Below are positions 8,514 to 17,176 of a stretch of 64,000 nucleotides of DNA, piece by piece. The notes under the pieces are model-generated. The model worked only from the letters and a program-made list of their open reading frames with translations. It was not told the origin of the DNA and ran no database searches. Numbering within the stretch: position 1 is the stretch's first letter; each line of letters begins with the position of its first letter. This DNA is from Nesterenkonia halotolerans (GTDB taxonomy: Bacteria > Actinomycetota > Actinomycetes > Actinomycetales > Micrococcaceae): the NCBI RefSeq assembly GCF_014874065.1, contig NZ_JADBEE010000001.1:496001-560000 (forward strand). The letters run 5' to 3'. A program made the position numbers and the translations under genes.

Positions 8514-9245
8514 TTATTCGGTGGCGACGTCGATGACAATCCGGCCAGGATCACCGAGTGCTTCTACTCGGATCTCGCGTTGAGTATCCAGACCGATGAA
8601 GTACTGGGCGTCTGCTTCGACACGGCCACCGGGATGGACCTCAGTGAAGACGGAGCTTCCTTCGATCACAAACGGGTCTCCCTCGTCGAATTCGAAGAGT
8701 TCATCACCGGCGGGGCTGTCCTCGGGTAGGCCAGCATGGACACCATTGACGCGGAACAAGAGAGCAGCGTCTCCTGCCACGTCGATAGGTTCTTGCATCA
8801 TCATGGAGCTCGGGTCCTCTGCCCATTGGACAGAGTAGAAACTCGGCTCCGCGTTGGTGCTGAACTCGAAGACCACCCGTTCGAACCCGTCGTGGAGCCC
8901 GCGCCGGACATCGGTGATGTCGCCAAGATCGGCCGATCCCGTGTCCTGCTGGACGCCGTCGAGGGTGAATTCCTCAGGGTCAAAGGGCTCAGACTTGTCC
9001 ACTGGGGTTTCTTGAGACTGCGTGGGCTCGGCCGTGGGGGTGTCCTCGGCCTCAGGGGACGACCCGTCATTCTCAGGCGTCGCGGTCTCGGTGCCCGACG
9101 CCTCGCTTGATGGTTTTTGCTCTGTGGGAGCCTGCTCGGTGGTGGCCGGGTCAGGTTCTGTGTCGTCATCGGAGGCTCCGCAGCTGGTGAGTGCCAGAGT
9201 GCTGGCAGCGATGGCAGCAGTGAACGCCATGGGGCGACGGGTCAT
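8514..9245 (-). CDS. Secreted lipoprotein with an AMIN-like domain
   Basis: About 243 residues. It begins MTRRPMAFTAAIAAS with lipobox LTSC, so it should be lipid-anchored outside the membrane. A long acidic Thr/Glu/Pro/Ser linker (about residues 25-95) is followed by a beta-rich domain (DVRRGLHDGFERVVFEF, later GRIVIDVATE at the end), the pattern of AMIN-like domains in actinobacterial lipoproteins. The ATG at 9245 has GGAGG about 7 nt upstream. The gene is monocistronic. Binding partner unknown; cell-wall binding is a family-based guess. Confidence 0.8.
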   Translation of the reverse strand: MTRRPMAFTAAIAASTLALTSCGASDDDTEPDPATTEQAPTEQKPSSEASGTETATPENDGSSPEAEDTPTAEPTQSQETPVDKSEPFDPEEFTLDGVQQDTGSADLGDITDVRRGLHDGFERVVFEFSTNAEPSFYSVQWAEDPSSMMMQEPIDVAGDAALLFRVNGVHAGLPEDSPAGDELFEFDEGDPFVIEGSSVFTEVHPGGRVEADAQYFIGLDTQREIRVEALGDPGRIVIDVATE

Positions 9246-9592
9246 GTGATGGCCTCCAAGCCCGGGGTGAATCTCGTCTTGATACTTCACCGTAGGCAGA
9301 TGGTGGATCAGGTCGGCAACTACTTCGAGGAATTGTTAGGGGCCTGTAACGGTGCAGGGCACCTCGCCCGTCGGGTCTTTTGGTGTGGCCCGGGCATGAG
9401 GGGTGAGAACGAATGTGGGTGCTGCGCGGGCACATGTGACCGATATGCGGGTCCGCTTCCGGGCACCTAAGCTTTTGTCGACTATCCGGTGAACGTTGAG
9501 GGGTCCTTTCGCGCGCCTATATTCGCGCGGGGTATACGTGCAGCGGCTACATCGTCGGCGTCGATATGCTCGGACGATGTTTGGAGGATTCA
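9246..9592. other. Intergenic stretch, no gene seen
   Basis: About 350 bp between the start of the lipoprotein gene and the stop of the HxlR gene. No convincing reading frame on either strand. It should hold the lipoprotein promoter; no clear -35/-10 pair stood out. Confidence 0.4.
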
Positions 9593-9934
9593 TCACCGAG
9601 ATGATGGCGGTGAATCGACGAACGCTGTGCCCCACTCATTCATCAACGCCACCAGCGGCGCCAACGACAATCCCCATTCGGTAAGCGAGTACTCGACCTT
9701 CGGAGGCACCTGCTGGAACACCTTGCGCGCCACGATTCCGTCTTGCTCCAGTTCACGCAGCTGACGAGTCAACGTCTTGGTATTCGCCGTCGGCACCCGG
9801 CGCCCCAACTCCCCGAAACGGTGGGTCCCCTCCAGCAAGTACTTCACCAACGTCAGCTTCCACGCGCCACCGAGCACTGAGACAGCCACCTCGACCGGGC
9901 ACACCTGCATCGCTCGCTCCACCGGTACACGCAT
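9593..9934 (-). CDS. HxlR family transcriptional regulator
   Basis: A 113-residue winged-helix protein with the HxlR layout: VSVLGGAWKLTLVKYLLEG, then RRVPTANTKTLTRQLRELE, then a wing ending KVEYSLTEWG. A cysteine near the N-terminus (residue 12, in MQVCPVE) is where redox- or electrophile-sensing members have their reactive cysteine. It starts at ATG 9934 with GGAG upstream and diverges from a quinone-reductase-like gene, which suggests control of a thiol- or quinone-stress response. Confidence 0.9.
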   Translation of the reverse strand: MRVPVERAMQVCPVEVAVSVLGGAWKLTLVKYLLEGTHRFGELGRRVPTANTKTLTRQLRELEQDGIVARKVFQQVPPKVEYSLTEWGLSLAPLVALMNEWGTAFVDSPPSSR

Positions 9935-10000
9935 CCGAACCTCCTGGCGACAAAAATGACCGTACTACACAAGTGTCCCCCGAACAGGGACGATTGGTCT

Positions 10001-10801
10001 ATGACCAACGCGAAGACCATTCTCTGGGTGAGTGCTCACCCGGAGCCTCAGTCCTTGACACATCAGCTCCGCCGCGACAGCATCACTCACCTTCGCGCGC
10101 AAGGCCACGAAGTCTTGGAGTCCGACCTCTACGCCACGGGGTGGGATCCGGTCGTCCGGGCCTCAGATGCACAGCTTCCAGAGGGGCATCGGTTCCGAGT
10201 CTCTGCCGATGTCCGCCAGGCCTACCTCGACGACGCACTGCCCGCAGAGCTCCGCACGGAGCACGAGAAGATCCTGCGCGCCGATGTTGTCATCGTTCAA
10301 TTCCCGCTGTGGTGGTACGGGATGCCGGCCATCCTCAAAGGATGGTTCGACCGACTGTTCATCAGCGGCTTCGCCTTCGGCAAAGACCCAGACACCGGAA
10401 AGCGACTGCGCTACGAACAGGGCCCCTTCACCGATAAAAAAGCACTGGTTCTCACCACACTGGGTGACCACCCAGCTTCGATCGGCCCCAGGGGCAAGAG
10501 CGGTGAGATCACCGAACTGCTCCACGGCATTCTGCACGGCACGTTCGCCTACACCGGGATGAGCGTCCTGACCCCATGGGCGCTACCAAGCGCGGACTTC
10601 ACCAAGGATTACGACCAAGTACGTGAGAGCCTGCTGAAGAAGTTGGATCAGCTTCCCACCGAGACACCAATCCCTTACCGTCCCCAGTTCACCGGCCAGT
10701 ACACCGACGAATGGGAACTAGTCCCAGACATCGCCCCAGGTGAAACCGGGCTTTCCATCCACATCGACAACACTGATCCTTCGGTGGTGCGGGGTGGTTG
10801 A
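10001..10801 (+). CDS. NAD(P)H dehydrogenase (quinone), NQO1/KefF-like flavodoxin-fold reductase
   Basis: About 266 residues with the flavodoxin-like fold of the NQO1/MdaB/KefF group: SAHPEPQSLTHQL for flavin phosphate binding and FPLWWYGMPAILKGWFDR, the family's hallmark segment. It would reduce quinones or related electrophiles by two electrons using FAD or FMN. I chose ATG 10001 (GGGA about 10 nt upstream) over an earlier in-frame codon at 9956. The divergent HxlR gene is probably its regulator, and the LysE-type exporter gene begins at its stop codon, suggesting one operon. Confidence 0.88.
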   Translation: MTNAKTILWVSAHPEPQSLTHQLRRDSITHLRAQGHEVLESDLYATGWDPVVRASDAQLPEGHRFRVSADVRQAYLDDALPAELRTEHEKILRADVVIVQFPLWWYGMPAILKGWFDRLFISGFAFGKDPDTGKRLRYEQGPFTDKKALVLTTLGDHPASIGPRGKSGEITELLHGILHGTFAYTGMSVLTPWALPSADFTKDYDQVRESLLKKLDQLPTETPIPYRPQFTGQYTDEWELVPDIAPGETGLSIHIDNTDPSVVRGG

Positions 10802-11429
10802 TGCCGCGGTCCTGCCGGCGTTTATCGCCGTGATCTTGCTGTTCTTGATCCCTCCAGGACCCGATATGGCTTTCATGGTCGCCGTGGGCCTCGAGCGAGG
10901 TCGACGGGCTGCCGTCACGGCGATCCTCGGCATCGGGACCGGGATGAGTCTCTACGCCGCGGGAGCCGTCGCCGGGATAGGACAACTAGCCCAAGCACAC
11001 CCACTGCTCTTCGACCTGGTGAAGCTACTCGGCGCCGGCTACCTGATCTGGCTGGCAATCGGAACCTTTCGCAGCGCCCGTCGGGCGACCGATGGCCACG
11101 AGGTCAGCGTCACGGCACGGCCTTACGTGCGGGGTCTGTTGATCAGCCTCACGAACCCGAAGATCATTCTCTTCTTCGTGGCGGTCCTTCCGCAGTTCAT
11201 GGGGCGCGCTCAGAGCACAGGACTCCAGCTAGCAATGCTGGGCGCGGTCAACGTCGTAATGGAAGTCGTCCTATACGGGGCGATCGGCGTCTTGGCTGGA
11301 ACCTTCAACGCGCGCTTCACTAGCTCGAGAAAGGGAGCCGCAACCCTGAGCTACATCGCCGGTGCCGTGTACTTGGGGCTCGCCGGTGTGGCCATTGTTG
11401 ATGTTGTGGGCGTGGGTCTTCTTGCGTGA
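10794..11429 (+). CDS. LysE/RhtB family exporter
   Basis: About 211 residues with six hydrophobic segments and the LysE signature PGPDMAFMVAVGLERGRRAA near the N-terminus, plus SLTNPKIILFFVAVLPQF in the middle. The family exports amino acids and related small molecules. GTG 10794 overlaps the end of the upstream reductase gene by 8 bp and gives the usual family length; GTG 10740 would add 18 residues that do not look like LysE. Translational coupling to the reductase is likely. Confidence 0.88.
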   Translation: MVDAAVLPAFIAVILLFLIPPGPDMAFMVAVGLERGRRAAVTAILGIGTGMSLYAAGAVAGIGQLAQAHPLLFDLVKLLGAGYLIWLAIGTFRSARRATDGHEVSVTARPYVRGLLISLTNPKIILFFVAVLPQFMGRAQSTGLQLAMLGAVNVVMEVVLYGAIGVLAGTFNARFTSSRKGAATLSYIAGAVYLGLAGVAIVDVVGVGLLA

Positions 11430-11442
11430 ACCGCGTCTTGTC

Positions 11443-12382
11443 TCACTCGAGCTCCCACGAAGTCCGGTGTCCTTCAGCCAGCGGTAGAACGTCCCGCCCC
11501 AACCGGTGAAGGCCTTTCGCGATCACGTCAGTGACGACCCTCGCATATTGCCCATCGGGGTCAAGATCTGGATCGAAAACCGTCACCGAGGCGCCTATGG
11601 CCTGGGGAGCGAGGTGATCAAGGAGCTCGATCAGTTGTTCAGCGTCGAGGCCTCCGGGGTCTGGACTATCGACAGCTGGCATCACTGTGGGATCAAGGAC
11701 GTCCACATCGACCTGGAGCCAGTACCCTTCACCAGCGACTTCGCTGACCTGCGACACCATGCTCGCCGGCCCAGTGGTGATCGCTCCGCCTGCCGAAATG
11801 ACCAGACCGAGACTGCGGTGCGCTTCCTCGGCTTCCTCATCATCATCGCGATGTCCGATATGCACCACCCGACTGGGCGTGAAGTACGGACCCATGCCGT
11901 CGATGTCAGCGATAGCCGGCCAGTGCATTCCGACCGCAGCCGCTAGGTCCTCTCCAGCGACGCTCGCGCATCGCTGACTATTGCCTGGGTGACGAAAGTC
12001 GGTGTGCCCATCGACGTGGACCAACCCTGCGCGACCCCGTCTCGAGAGAGCTAGCCCAACCCCCCAGTAGGAGGCTGCAATCGCCCCCTATCACCAGCGG
12101 CGTGTCACCTGCTTCGAGAATGTCCTCGACACTGGATGCGAGTCGGCGCGCGTGATCGACCATCGCCTCTTGGTTGCGGACACGACCGGCCGGGCGCGTC
12201 GCGTCATCATCGACGTAGCGCCCCGGTAAAACGATTCCCGCTTCACGCCCACCCATGGCCGTGAGTCGATGAATCAATCCTGCCTGACGAAGGGCTTCAG
12301 GGGCCTTGTTCGTACCAGGCACACCGCCGGGGACTGGGGGTCGAAGCCCAAGGTTTGTGGGCGCGGAGAGAAAGGAGATCAC
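11443..12382 (-). pseudogene. Arginase/agmatinase family gene split by a frameshift
   Basis: Two adjoining frames together encode one ureohydrolase of about 310 residues. The first (12382 down to about 12060) carries the N-terminus and GGDCSLLLG; the second carries VDGHTDF and DVDVLDP, so all Mn-binding segments survive. The frame changes in a run of six G on the coding strand (forward C run 12060-12065). With five G the reading becomes LLLGVGLALSRRGRAGLVHVDGHTDF over the junction, just as the family expects. It could be a true mutation, a slippery tract or a sequencing error. The gene converges on the LysE-type gene. Confidence 0.8.
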
Positions 12383-12482
12383 CCGGTAATTCTGGCAGAA
12401 CCCACCCGGTGCACAGACCTGGCTGTGCCTTGAAGAGTTCTAAAGCAGATGACCAGTTCTTCACCGGGGGTACCAGCTGTAA

Positions 12483-12998
12483 CTAATGTTCGATCTGGAA
12501 CTTGAATCCGCGATGGGAACCCACAAAACCAAGCCGCTCGTAAAACCGGTGGGCGTCAACCCTCGCGGCGTCCGATGTCAGCTGCACTAGAGAAGCTCCC
12601 GTGGCTCGAGCAGCAACATCGATCACCCACTTCATCATGGCCGAGCCAAGACCGTTGGATCGCTGGTTGTTCGCAACTCGCACCGCTTCGACCAAGAGTC
12701 GTGTGGAGCCTCGTCGGGACAGACCTGGTATGCGAGTCAGTTGCATCGTCGCCACTGGCCAGTCGCCCTCATCAACGACCACAAGGATCTCATTAGATGG
12801 ATCTGCGATGAGCTCTTCGAGCGCAGTCTCGTAGAGCGTCGTGTCCTCCGAAGCGGCGCGGTCGCCACGTCCTGCGCTGATGGTGTCGTCTGCGAGGAGT
12901 GTCACCAGGCCGGATAGATCATTGTGGCAGGCGCGACGAAGCGTAAAACTCCCGGTGTTCGTGAGTAGTGACTCTGGAAGTGGCACGTTGGAGATCAT
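12483..12998 (-). CDS. GNAT family N-acetyltransferase
   Basis: A 171-residue acetyltransferase. The acetyl-CoA loop (VRVANNQRSNGLGSAMMKWV) and the C-terminal HRFYERLGFVG segment are typical GNAT motifs. It starts at ATG 12998. The substrate is not recognisable. It lies between the broken arginase gene and the MocR gene on the same strand, with no sign of a shared operon. Confidence 0.88.
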   Translation of the reverse strand: MISNVPLPESLLTNTGSFTLRRACHNDLSGLVTLLADDTISAGRGDRAASEDTTLYETALEELIADPSNEILVVVDEGDWPVATMQLTRIPGLSRRGSTRLLVEAVRVANNQRSNGLGSAMMKWVIDVAARATGASLVQLTSDAARVDAHRFYERLGFVGSHRGFKFQIEH

Positions 12999-13109
12999 CT
13001 GACCAGTCTTTCACCGTGAAGCTTTGACCAAATGACTCGACCCAGCGTGCCTCCCTCCAGGATCCCTGTGCGTTCCTTAACACAGTCATATCCCGCGCAA
13101 GACGATCTG

Positions 13110-14519
13110 TCAGTGTGCATCGTCGAGGGCACGCTTTAGAAGCTCGATTCCTTCGTCGAAGCGCTCCGGGTCTGGGCCGCAGTAGTTGAGTCGGATATAC
13201 GGCCCTGCGGGCTCGGCAGGAAACCACTCAGTTCCTGGCGCGATGACAAGGCCTTTGACGTAAGCATCACGGGCGAGCTGGTCAACGTCGACTCCATCTG
13301 GCATACGAACCCACAGGTTAAGGCCCCCTAAGGGCGCGCGCTCGATATGGGCCTCGGGCAGACATTTTTGAAGGCTCCCGATCAAGTGATCCCGACGGGT
13401 GCGCAGTCGGGTGCGGAACCCTCGCAGATGGGTTGCCCAACCGGGCTGCGTGACCACGTCCAGCGCTGCGGCCTGGAGGATGCCACTGACGTACATGGCC
13501 TCTGCGGCGCGATCGGCGAGGATCCGTTCTCGCGCGGGACCGCGGGCGATCACCGCCGCCACCCGCAGGGACGGGGACACGCTCTTGGTCAGTGACCTCA
13601 GGTAGATGACTCGTCCGTCGCGGTCGTGAGCCACCAGGGGCCGGGACTCCGCGTCGATGCCCAGGTCATGAGCCCAGTCATCTTCAATGAGAAACGCTCC
13701 GTGCTCTTGGACTACCCCGAGCACCGCCTCTCCCCGCTCCAGGCTCCATTGAACTCCGGTGGGGTTGGCGAAGTTCGGTTGAGCGTAAAACGCTCGTGCC
13801 CCCGTTTCCGCGAAGGCCCGGTCCAGGTCTTCAGGATCTGGCCCCGAAGGGCCAGCGGGAACAGGAACTAGTTCGACACCGGTCTGGCGGGCAGCGAGGA
13901 TTGCGCCCCAATAGGTAGGTGACTCGACCAATAAAGTCCCGCCCGCTCCGACGACAGAGCGAAACACCGAGCTGAGACCACTCTGGCTGCCATTGAGAAT
14001 GATCGCGTCGCGTGCCGCTGGCGGCGTCACATGATGTGGGGTCTCCGCTGCGACTTGTCCTGCGAACCACGCCTGCAACTCGGGTAGGCCTTGTGCCGGT
14101 GATCGCGTCATCGCGGACTCAGTCCGGGCAGCGCGTGCCAGGGCTGTTCGCACGAGCTTCTCAGGCAATAACTCGCGGGAAGGATACCCGGAATGCAGAC
14201 TGATCATCTCTGCGGTAACGGTGCGCTGTGTCGCCGACAGGGACGGGCCGCGATGCTGGGGCGCTGCTAATGCGGCGGTCTGCCAGCTGTAATCAACTGG
14301 GCCCGTAGTGTGCGCGGGCCGGACGAACGTGCCGACTCCAGGCCGGGATTCCACTAAGCCCCGCGCGGAGAGTACCTTCATGGCTTTCTGTACCGTCACC
14401 GGGCTGACCCCGTATTGCGCAACCAACTCGCGGTTAGAAGGCAGCTGGGATCCTGGCGCCGCTGACCGGATCCAGGTCTGGAGGCCAGTAGACACTCGCT
14501 CAGTGCTATCGTTGTTCAT
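13110..14519 (-). CDS. MocR/PdxR-type regulator: GntR DNA-binding domain fused to an aminotransferase-like domain
   Basis: A 469-residue fusion. Residues 1-75 are a GntR winged helix (ELVAQYGVSPVTVQKAMKVL); the rest is a fold-type I PLP enzyme domain with the PLP lysine in SLTKSVSPSLRVA and the tyrosine/asparagine region YAQPNFANPTGV. Such proteins sense PLP or an amino compound. The start codon adjoins that of the divergent EamA-type transporter, and a palindrome lies between them, so the transporter is the likely target. Confidence 0.92.
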   Translation of the reverse strand: MNNDSTERVSTGLQTWIRSAAPGSQLPSNRELVAQYGVSPVTVQKAMKVLSARGLVESRPGVGTFVRPAHTTGPVDYSWQTAALAAPQHRGPSLSATQRTVTAEMISLHSGYPSRELLPEKLVRTALARAARTESAMTRSPAQGLPELQAWFAGQVAAETPHHVTPPAARDAIILNGSQSGLSSVFRSVVGAGGTLLVESPTYWGAILAARQTGVELVPVPAGPSGPDPEDLDRAFAETGARAFYAQPNFANPTGVQWSLERGEAVLGVVQEHGAFLIEDDWAHDLGIDAESRPLVAHDRDGRVIYLRSLTKSVSPSLRVAAVIARGPARERILADRAAEAMYVSGILQAAALDVVTQPGWATHLRGFRTRLRTRRDHLIGSLQKCLPEAHIERAPLGGLNLWVRMPDGVDVDQLARDAYVKGLVIAPGTEWFPAEPAGPYIRLNYCGPDPERFDEGIELLKRALDDAH

Positions 14520-14530
14520 GTCAGACTATA

Positions 14531-14540
14531 GTAGCGCTAC
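14531..14540. promoter_or_regulatory. Palindrome in the MocR-EamA divergent intergenic region
   Basis: GTAGCGCTAC is a perfect 10-bp palindrome 12 nt upstream of the MocR ATG and about 17 nt upstream of the preferred EamA start. Flanking TATA..GTGTAC could hold promoter elements. It is a candidate MocR operator by position only. Confidence 0.4.
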
Positions 14541-14556
14541 AGTGTACTGCGGACCA

Positions 14557-15444
14557 GTGTTATCTTCTCGTGTCGGTCTCCTATGGGGATTGCTAGGCGT
14601 GGCGGCCTTTTCATTCACGCTCCCCTTCACCCGCATCGCGGTGGGCACCTTGTCTCCCCTGTTCATCGGCTCGGCCCGTGCAGTCATCGCCGCTGTCTTG
14701 GCGGTGCTGGTGCTATCAGTGACGCGCCAGCGCTGGCCGCACCGGGCTCAGTGGGCGCGGTTGGCGATTGTCTCCGGCGGAGTGGTAATCGGCTTCCCAA
14801 TGTTGACCTCATACGCCCTGGATACGGCCTCAGCCAGTCATGGGGCGATGGTCATCGGAGTCCTACCGGCTGCCACGGCGATCGTCGCGGTCGTGCGAGG
14901 ACGAGAACACCCGACACCGTCGTTCTGGGTATTCGCATTGCTCGGTGCAGCGGCGGCCATCGTGTTCGCCTCGTTGCAGGGCGGCGGGTTCGGCCAGCTC
15001 GCCTGGTCAGATCTCTTGTTATTCGCCGCGGTGATCGCGGCCGCGTTCGGCTACGCCGAAGGTGGGCTGCTCTCCCGTGAACTGGGATCCTGGCAGACCA
15101 TCTGCTGGGCGCTTGTAGTAGCCGCTCCGGTCATGGGCCTCTTCACCGTCATCGCGATCATAGAACAATCGCCTTCTGGGGGGCCGGCTGAGTGGTTATC
15201 ATTCGCCTACCTCGCCGTGATCAGCATGTTTCTCGGATTCTTCGCGTGGTACCGAGGGCTTGCCATCGGACCGATCACCCAAGTCAGCCAGGTCCAGCTA
15301 GTACAACCGGTGATGGGCATCCTCTGGGCTGCGCTGATCCTAGGAGAACAGATCTCGATCTCGATCGCGTTGGGCGGTTTCGCCGTCATTCTCTGCGCCG
15401 GCTTGGCAGTCCGGACCCGCCTCTATGGAAAGTCGAGGCCTTGA
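14557..15444 (+). CDS. EamA/DMT family transporter
   Basis: About 295 residues with ten hydrophobic segments in two EamA repeats (first from LLWGLLGVAAFSFT, second from WSDLLLFAAVIAAAFGYAEG). It probably exports a small metabolite. The frame is open well upstream, but the GTG at 14557 gives the normal N-terminus (LSSRVGLLWG) and leaves the palindrome at 14531 outside the gene; ATG 14518 is the alternative and would overlap the MocR start. Divergent from MocR. Confidence 0.85.
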   Translation: MLSSRVGLLWGLLGVAAFSFTLPFTRIAVGTLSPLFIGSARAVIAAVLAVLVLSVTRQRWPHRAQWARLAIVSGGVVIGFPMLTSYALDTASASHGAMVIGVLPAATAIVAVVRGREHPTPSFWVFALLGAAAAIVFASLQGGGFGQLAWSDLLLFAAVIAAAFGYAEGGLLSRELGSWQTICWALVVAAPVMGLFTVIAIIEQSPSGGPAEWLSFAYLAVISMFLGFFAWYRGLAIGPITQVSQVQLVQPVMGILWAALILGEQISISIALGGFAVILCAGLAVRTRLYGKSRP

Positions 15445-15696
15445 AACAAGGGGCCTCAATGCTGCGTGGCACACCCTGCACAACGATGTAGCCCCTCTGC
15501 GAAACCCGATGGGCTTGCAGATCATGGCACAACGATTCCCCGCAGACCATCGACTCAAGGGGAGCCTGATCCTACCCCTCTCACTCTGACGATCTGGGCT
15601 TGGAGGCAGGTCCCTACCGAGAAACACCGGGCCCACACGTATTCGTACCAGTTTCTACATCCACCAGCGCTTCGCTGATCGCCTACTCGAAGGAAC

Positions 15697-15912
15697 ATGA
15701 TGCTGTCGCTGTTATCTGTCCTAGTCCTCACCACCGCCGTATTCGCGTACATCGGTAGAACCTCAGTACCTGCTCAGGAACGCGTCCCCGTCACGACCTG
15801 GAACGTCAAAGACTTGGTCGACAACTCTCGCAGGGGACTACACCTCTGTTCTGCGAACACACCCTTGCGAAGGGCTCTGGACGGACTTCCCCAGAAAAAG
15901 CCAACCAAATAG
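15697..15912 (+). CDS. Small hypothetical protein with an N-terminal membrane segment
   Basis: A 71-residue frame beginning MMLSLLSVLVLTTAVFAYIG, a membrane anchor or signal peptide, then a short polar part. AAGGA lies just before the ATG at a good distance. No family is recognised and the C-terminus looks random, so it may be the 5' remnant of a longer gene. Confidence 0.3.
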   Translation: MMLSLLSVLVLTTAVFAYIGRTSVPAQERVPVTTWNVKDLVDNSRRGLHLCSANTPLRRALDGLPQKKPTK

Positions 15913-16007
15913 AGATGAGCTCGAACGGCACGCCAAGTTTCAGTTCTTTCTTCGGAAGTGATGGATCCCAAAAGGGCCTGCATCACCTAGAGCCTCAGCG
16001 CTCGGAA

Positions 16008-16091
16008 ACCGATCCCTCTGCGGGCATCGATCCTGAAAATCGATCCTGAAACTGGAATACAAGCGCCCGTAGGACCGACCCTAGACGGGCA
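16008..16091. repeat. Dispersed hairpin repeat, copy A
   Basis: It opens with ACCGATCCCTCTGCGGGCAT, holds a perfect 13-bp tandem duplication (ATCGATCCTGAAA at 16026-16038 and 16039-16051), then CTGGAATACAAGC and an inverted repeat GCCCGT (16065-16070) / ACGGGC (16085-16090). The same order of blocks recurs at 17390-17489 and, more diverged, at 20690-20755 and 21041-21088. Confidence 0.55.
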
Positions 16092-16268
16092 GATACGAAA
16101 CCCTCTACGTCGAGCGCATTCACCGTGGGCCGTCGCGGGACGGGCTTATCTCGGGTCCAAGAGAGTGTAAGTCGTTGAATGGAGACGCATCGTGGTCACG
16201 CAGTTGGCTGCTGTGTCGATGTCAGCGTGTCCGGCATTGAGACCGGAACTCACCTCGGAATATGACGC

Positions 16269-16664
16269 TCAATAGATGCCCTCTCCCAGACTCTCAAACT
16301 CGTGGGTACGCCAAAGAGAGTGCGGGCCTCCCCATATAGGGAGAAATTGAGGAGTGCCCATCCACAGAGATAGGGGCTGGTGCGGGAAATCTTCGCGGAC
16401 CTCATGTGTCTCGTGCTCTGCCTCTCGGAATGACCATTCACCCGAGAACACATTGTAGGAAGCGTCGAACCTGCCGTCTTCTGAAAATTGCCGGATCTCG
16501 CCGGGTTCGAAGAAGACGTGAAGCCGATGGACCGTAGCGCGAACGGTCTCGGGCTTTTCTCTTATGAGTAGCTCACGAGGAGTGAAGAAATCCCGCGTGC
16601 GAATCTGGCCTAGCATCAGCTCATAGGGCCCGGCGGCACTTACTGTCCGATCTGAAGTATCCAG
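16269..16664 (-). CDS. Hypothetical protein with an uncertain, possibly CTG, start
   Basis: The first ATG is at 16616 (115 residues, aromatic-rich, e.g. HRLHVFFEPGEIRQFSEDG and SLWMGTPQFLPIWGGPHSLW). However, protein-like sequence continues upstream in frame (TLDTSDRTVSAAGPYEL), and a strong GGAGG (forward 16672-16676) sits 7 nt before a CTG at 16664; no ATG, GTG or TTG occurs before the next in-frame stop. Either a rare CTG start is used or the 5' end has been lost. No family recognised. Confidence 0.5.
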   Translation of the reverse strand: MDTSDRTVSAAGPYELMLGQIRTRDFFTPRELLIREKPETVRATVHRLHVFFEPGEIRQFSEDGRFDASYNVFSGEWSFREAEHETHEVREDFPHQPLSLWMGTPQFLPIWGGPHSLWRTHEFESLGEGIY

Positions 16665-16795
16665 CGTGATACCTCCAACTCTTCGGTGTCTTGCGGCCCT
16701 CTTGGCCGATCCTTCGTCCCGTCAGAGCTGCGGGGACACATCGTCGTACTTCTCGGTTATTTCGGGCGGCGAGGGCGACCCACGACTCCCCAGTC

Positions 16796-17176
16796 TCAGA
16801 GTGAGGCGTCGCGTCCGTGCCGCTTGACCACGAGAACTACCAGGAGAATGCCAAGTACCGTGGTGGCGAAGGACCCCATTAAGCCCAGGAGGCCACCCCC
16901 TATGGTATCGCCGGCGAGCCAGCTTGCTGAGGTGATACCGAAGGCGACCGTGGCCCCCAAACCCATGAGCACCCGTCGCTTGCGACATAGGTCGACGAGG
17001 GTGAGTCCGGCGAGATAAGTGAGGTAGATCCCTAGGTCGAATAGCCATCTGACCTCATAGGACGTTCCGTACTGCCCCCCTCCACGATCGTCGAAGAATG
17101 TAATCGTCAATTGGACGCCCATGTTGAAGATCGCCAGGGCCGCGGGAATGAGTGCCCAGAGGTGTCGCTGTCTCAT
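16796..17176 (-). CDS. Small four-span membrane protein
   Basis: A 126-residue protein with about four hydrophobic segments (residues 7-27, 45-65, 70-90 and 95-117) and a charged C-terminus. It starts at ATG 17176; the frame reads coherently throughout. Family unknown. It is on the same strand as the 16269-16664 gene, about 130 bp upstream of that gene's start. Confidence 0.6.
   Translation of the reverse strand: MRQRHLWALIPAALAIFNMGVQLTITFFDDRGGGQYGTSYEVRWLFDLGIYLTYLAGLTLVDLCRKRRVLMGLGATVAFGITSASWLAGDTIGGGLLGLMGSFATTVLGILLVVLVVKRHGRDASL

Larger units (their letters stand above)
15445..16268. other. Long non-coding or degenerate stretch
   Basis: About 820 bp with only one small candidate gene (15697-15912) and the hairpin repeat at 16008-16091. 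Other frames are short and lack plausible starts. It may be the remains of older genes. Confidence 0.4.

Noticed and set aside
7946-8554. 202-codon minus-strand frame over 7946-8554
   Set aside because: Ser/Thr/Arg/Pro-rich with no domain; the plus-strand frame encodes a coherent membrane protein.
15445-16268. Insertion sequence remnant in the 820-bp gap
   Set aside because: No transposase fragment or matching terminal inverted repeats could be identified.
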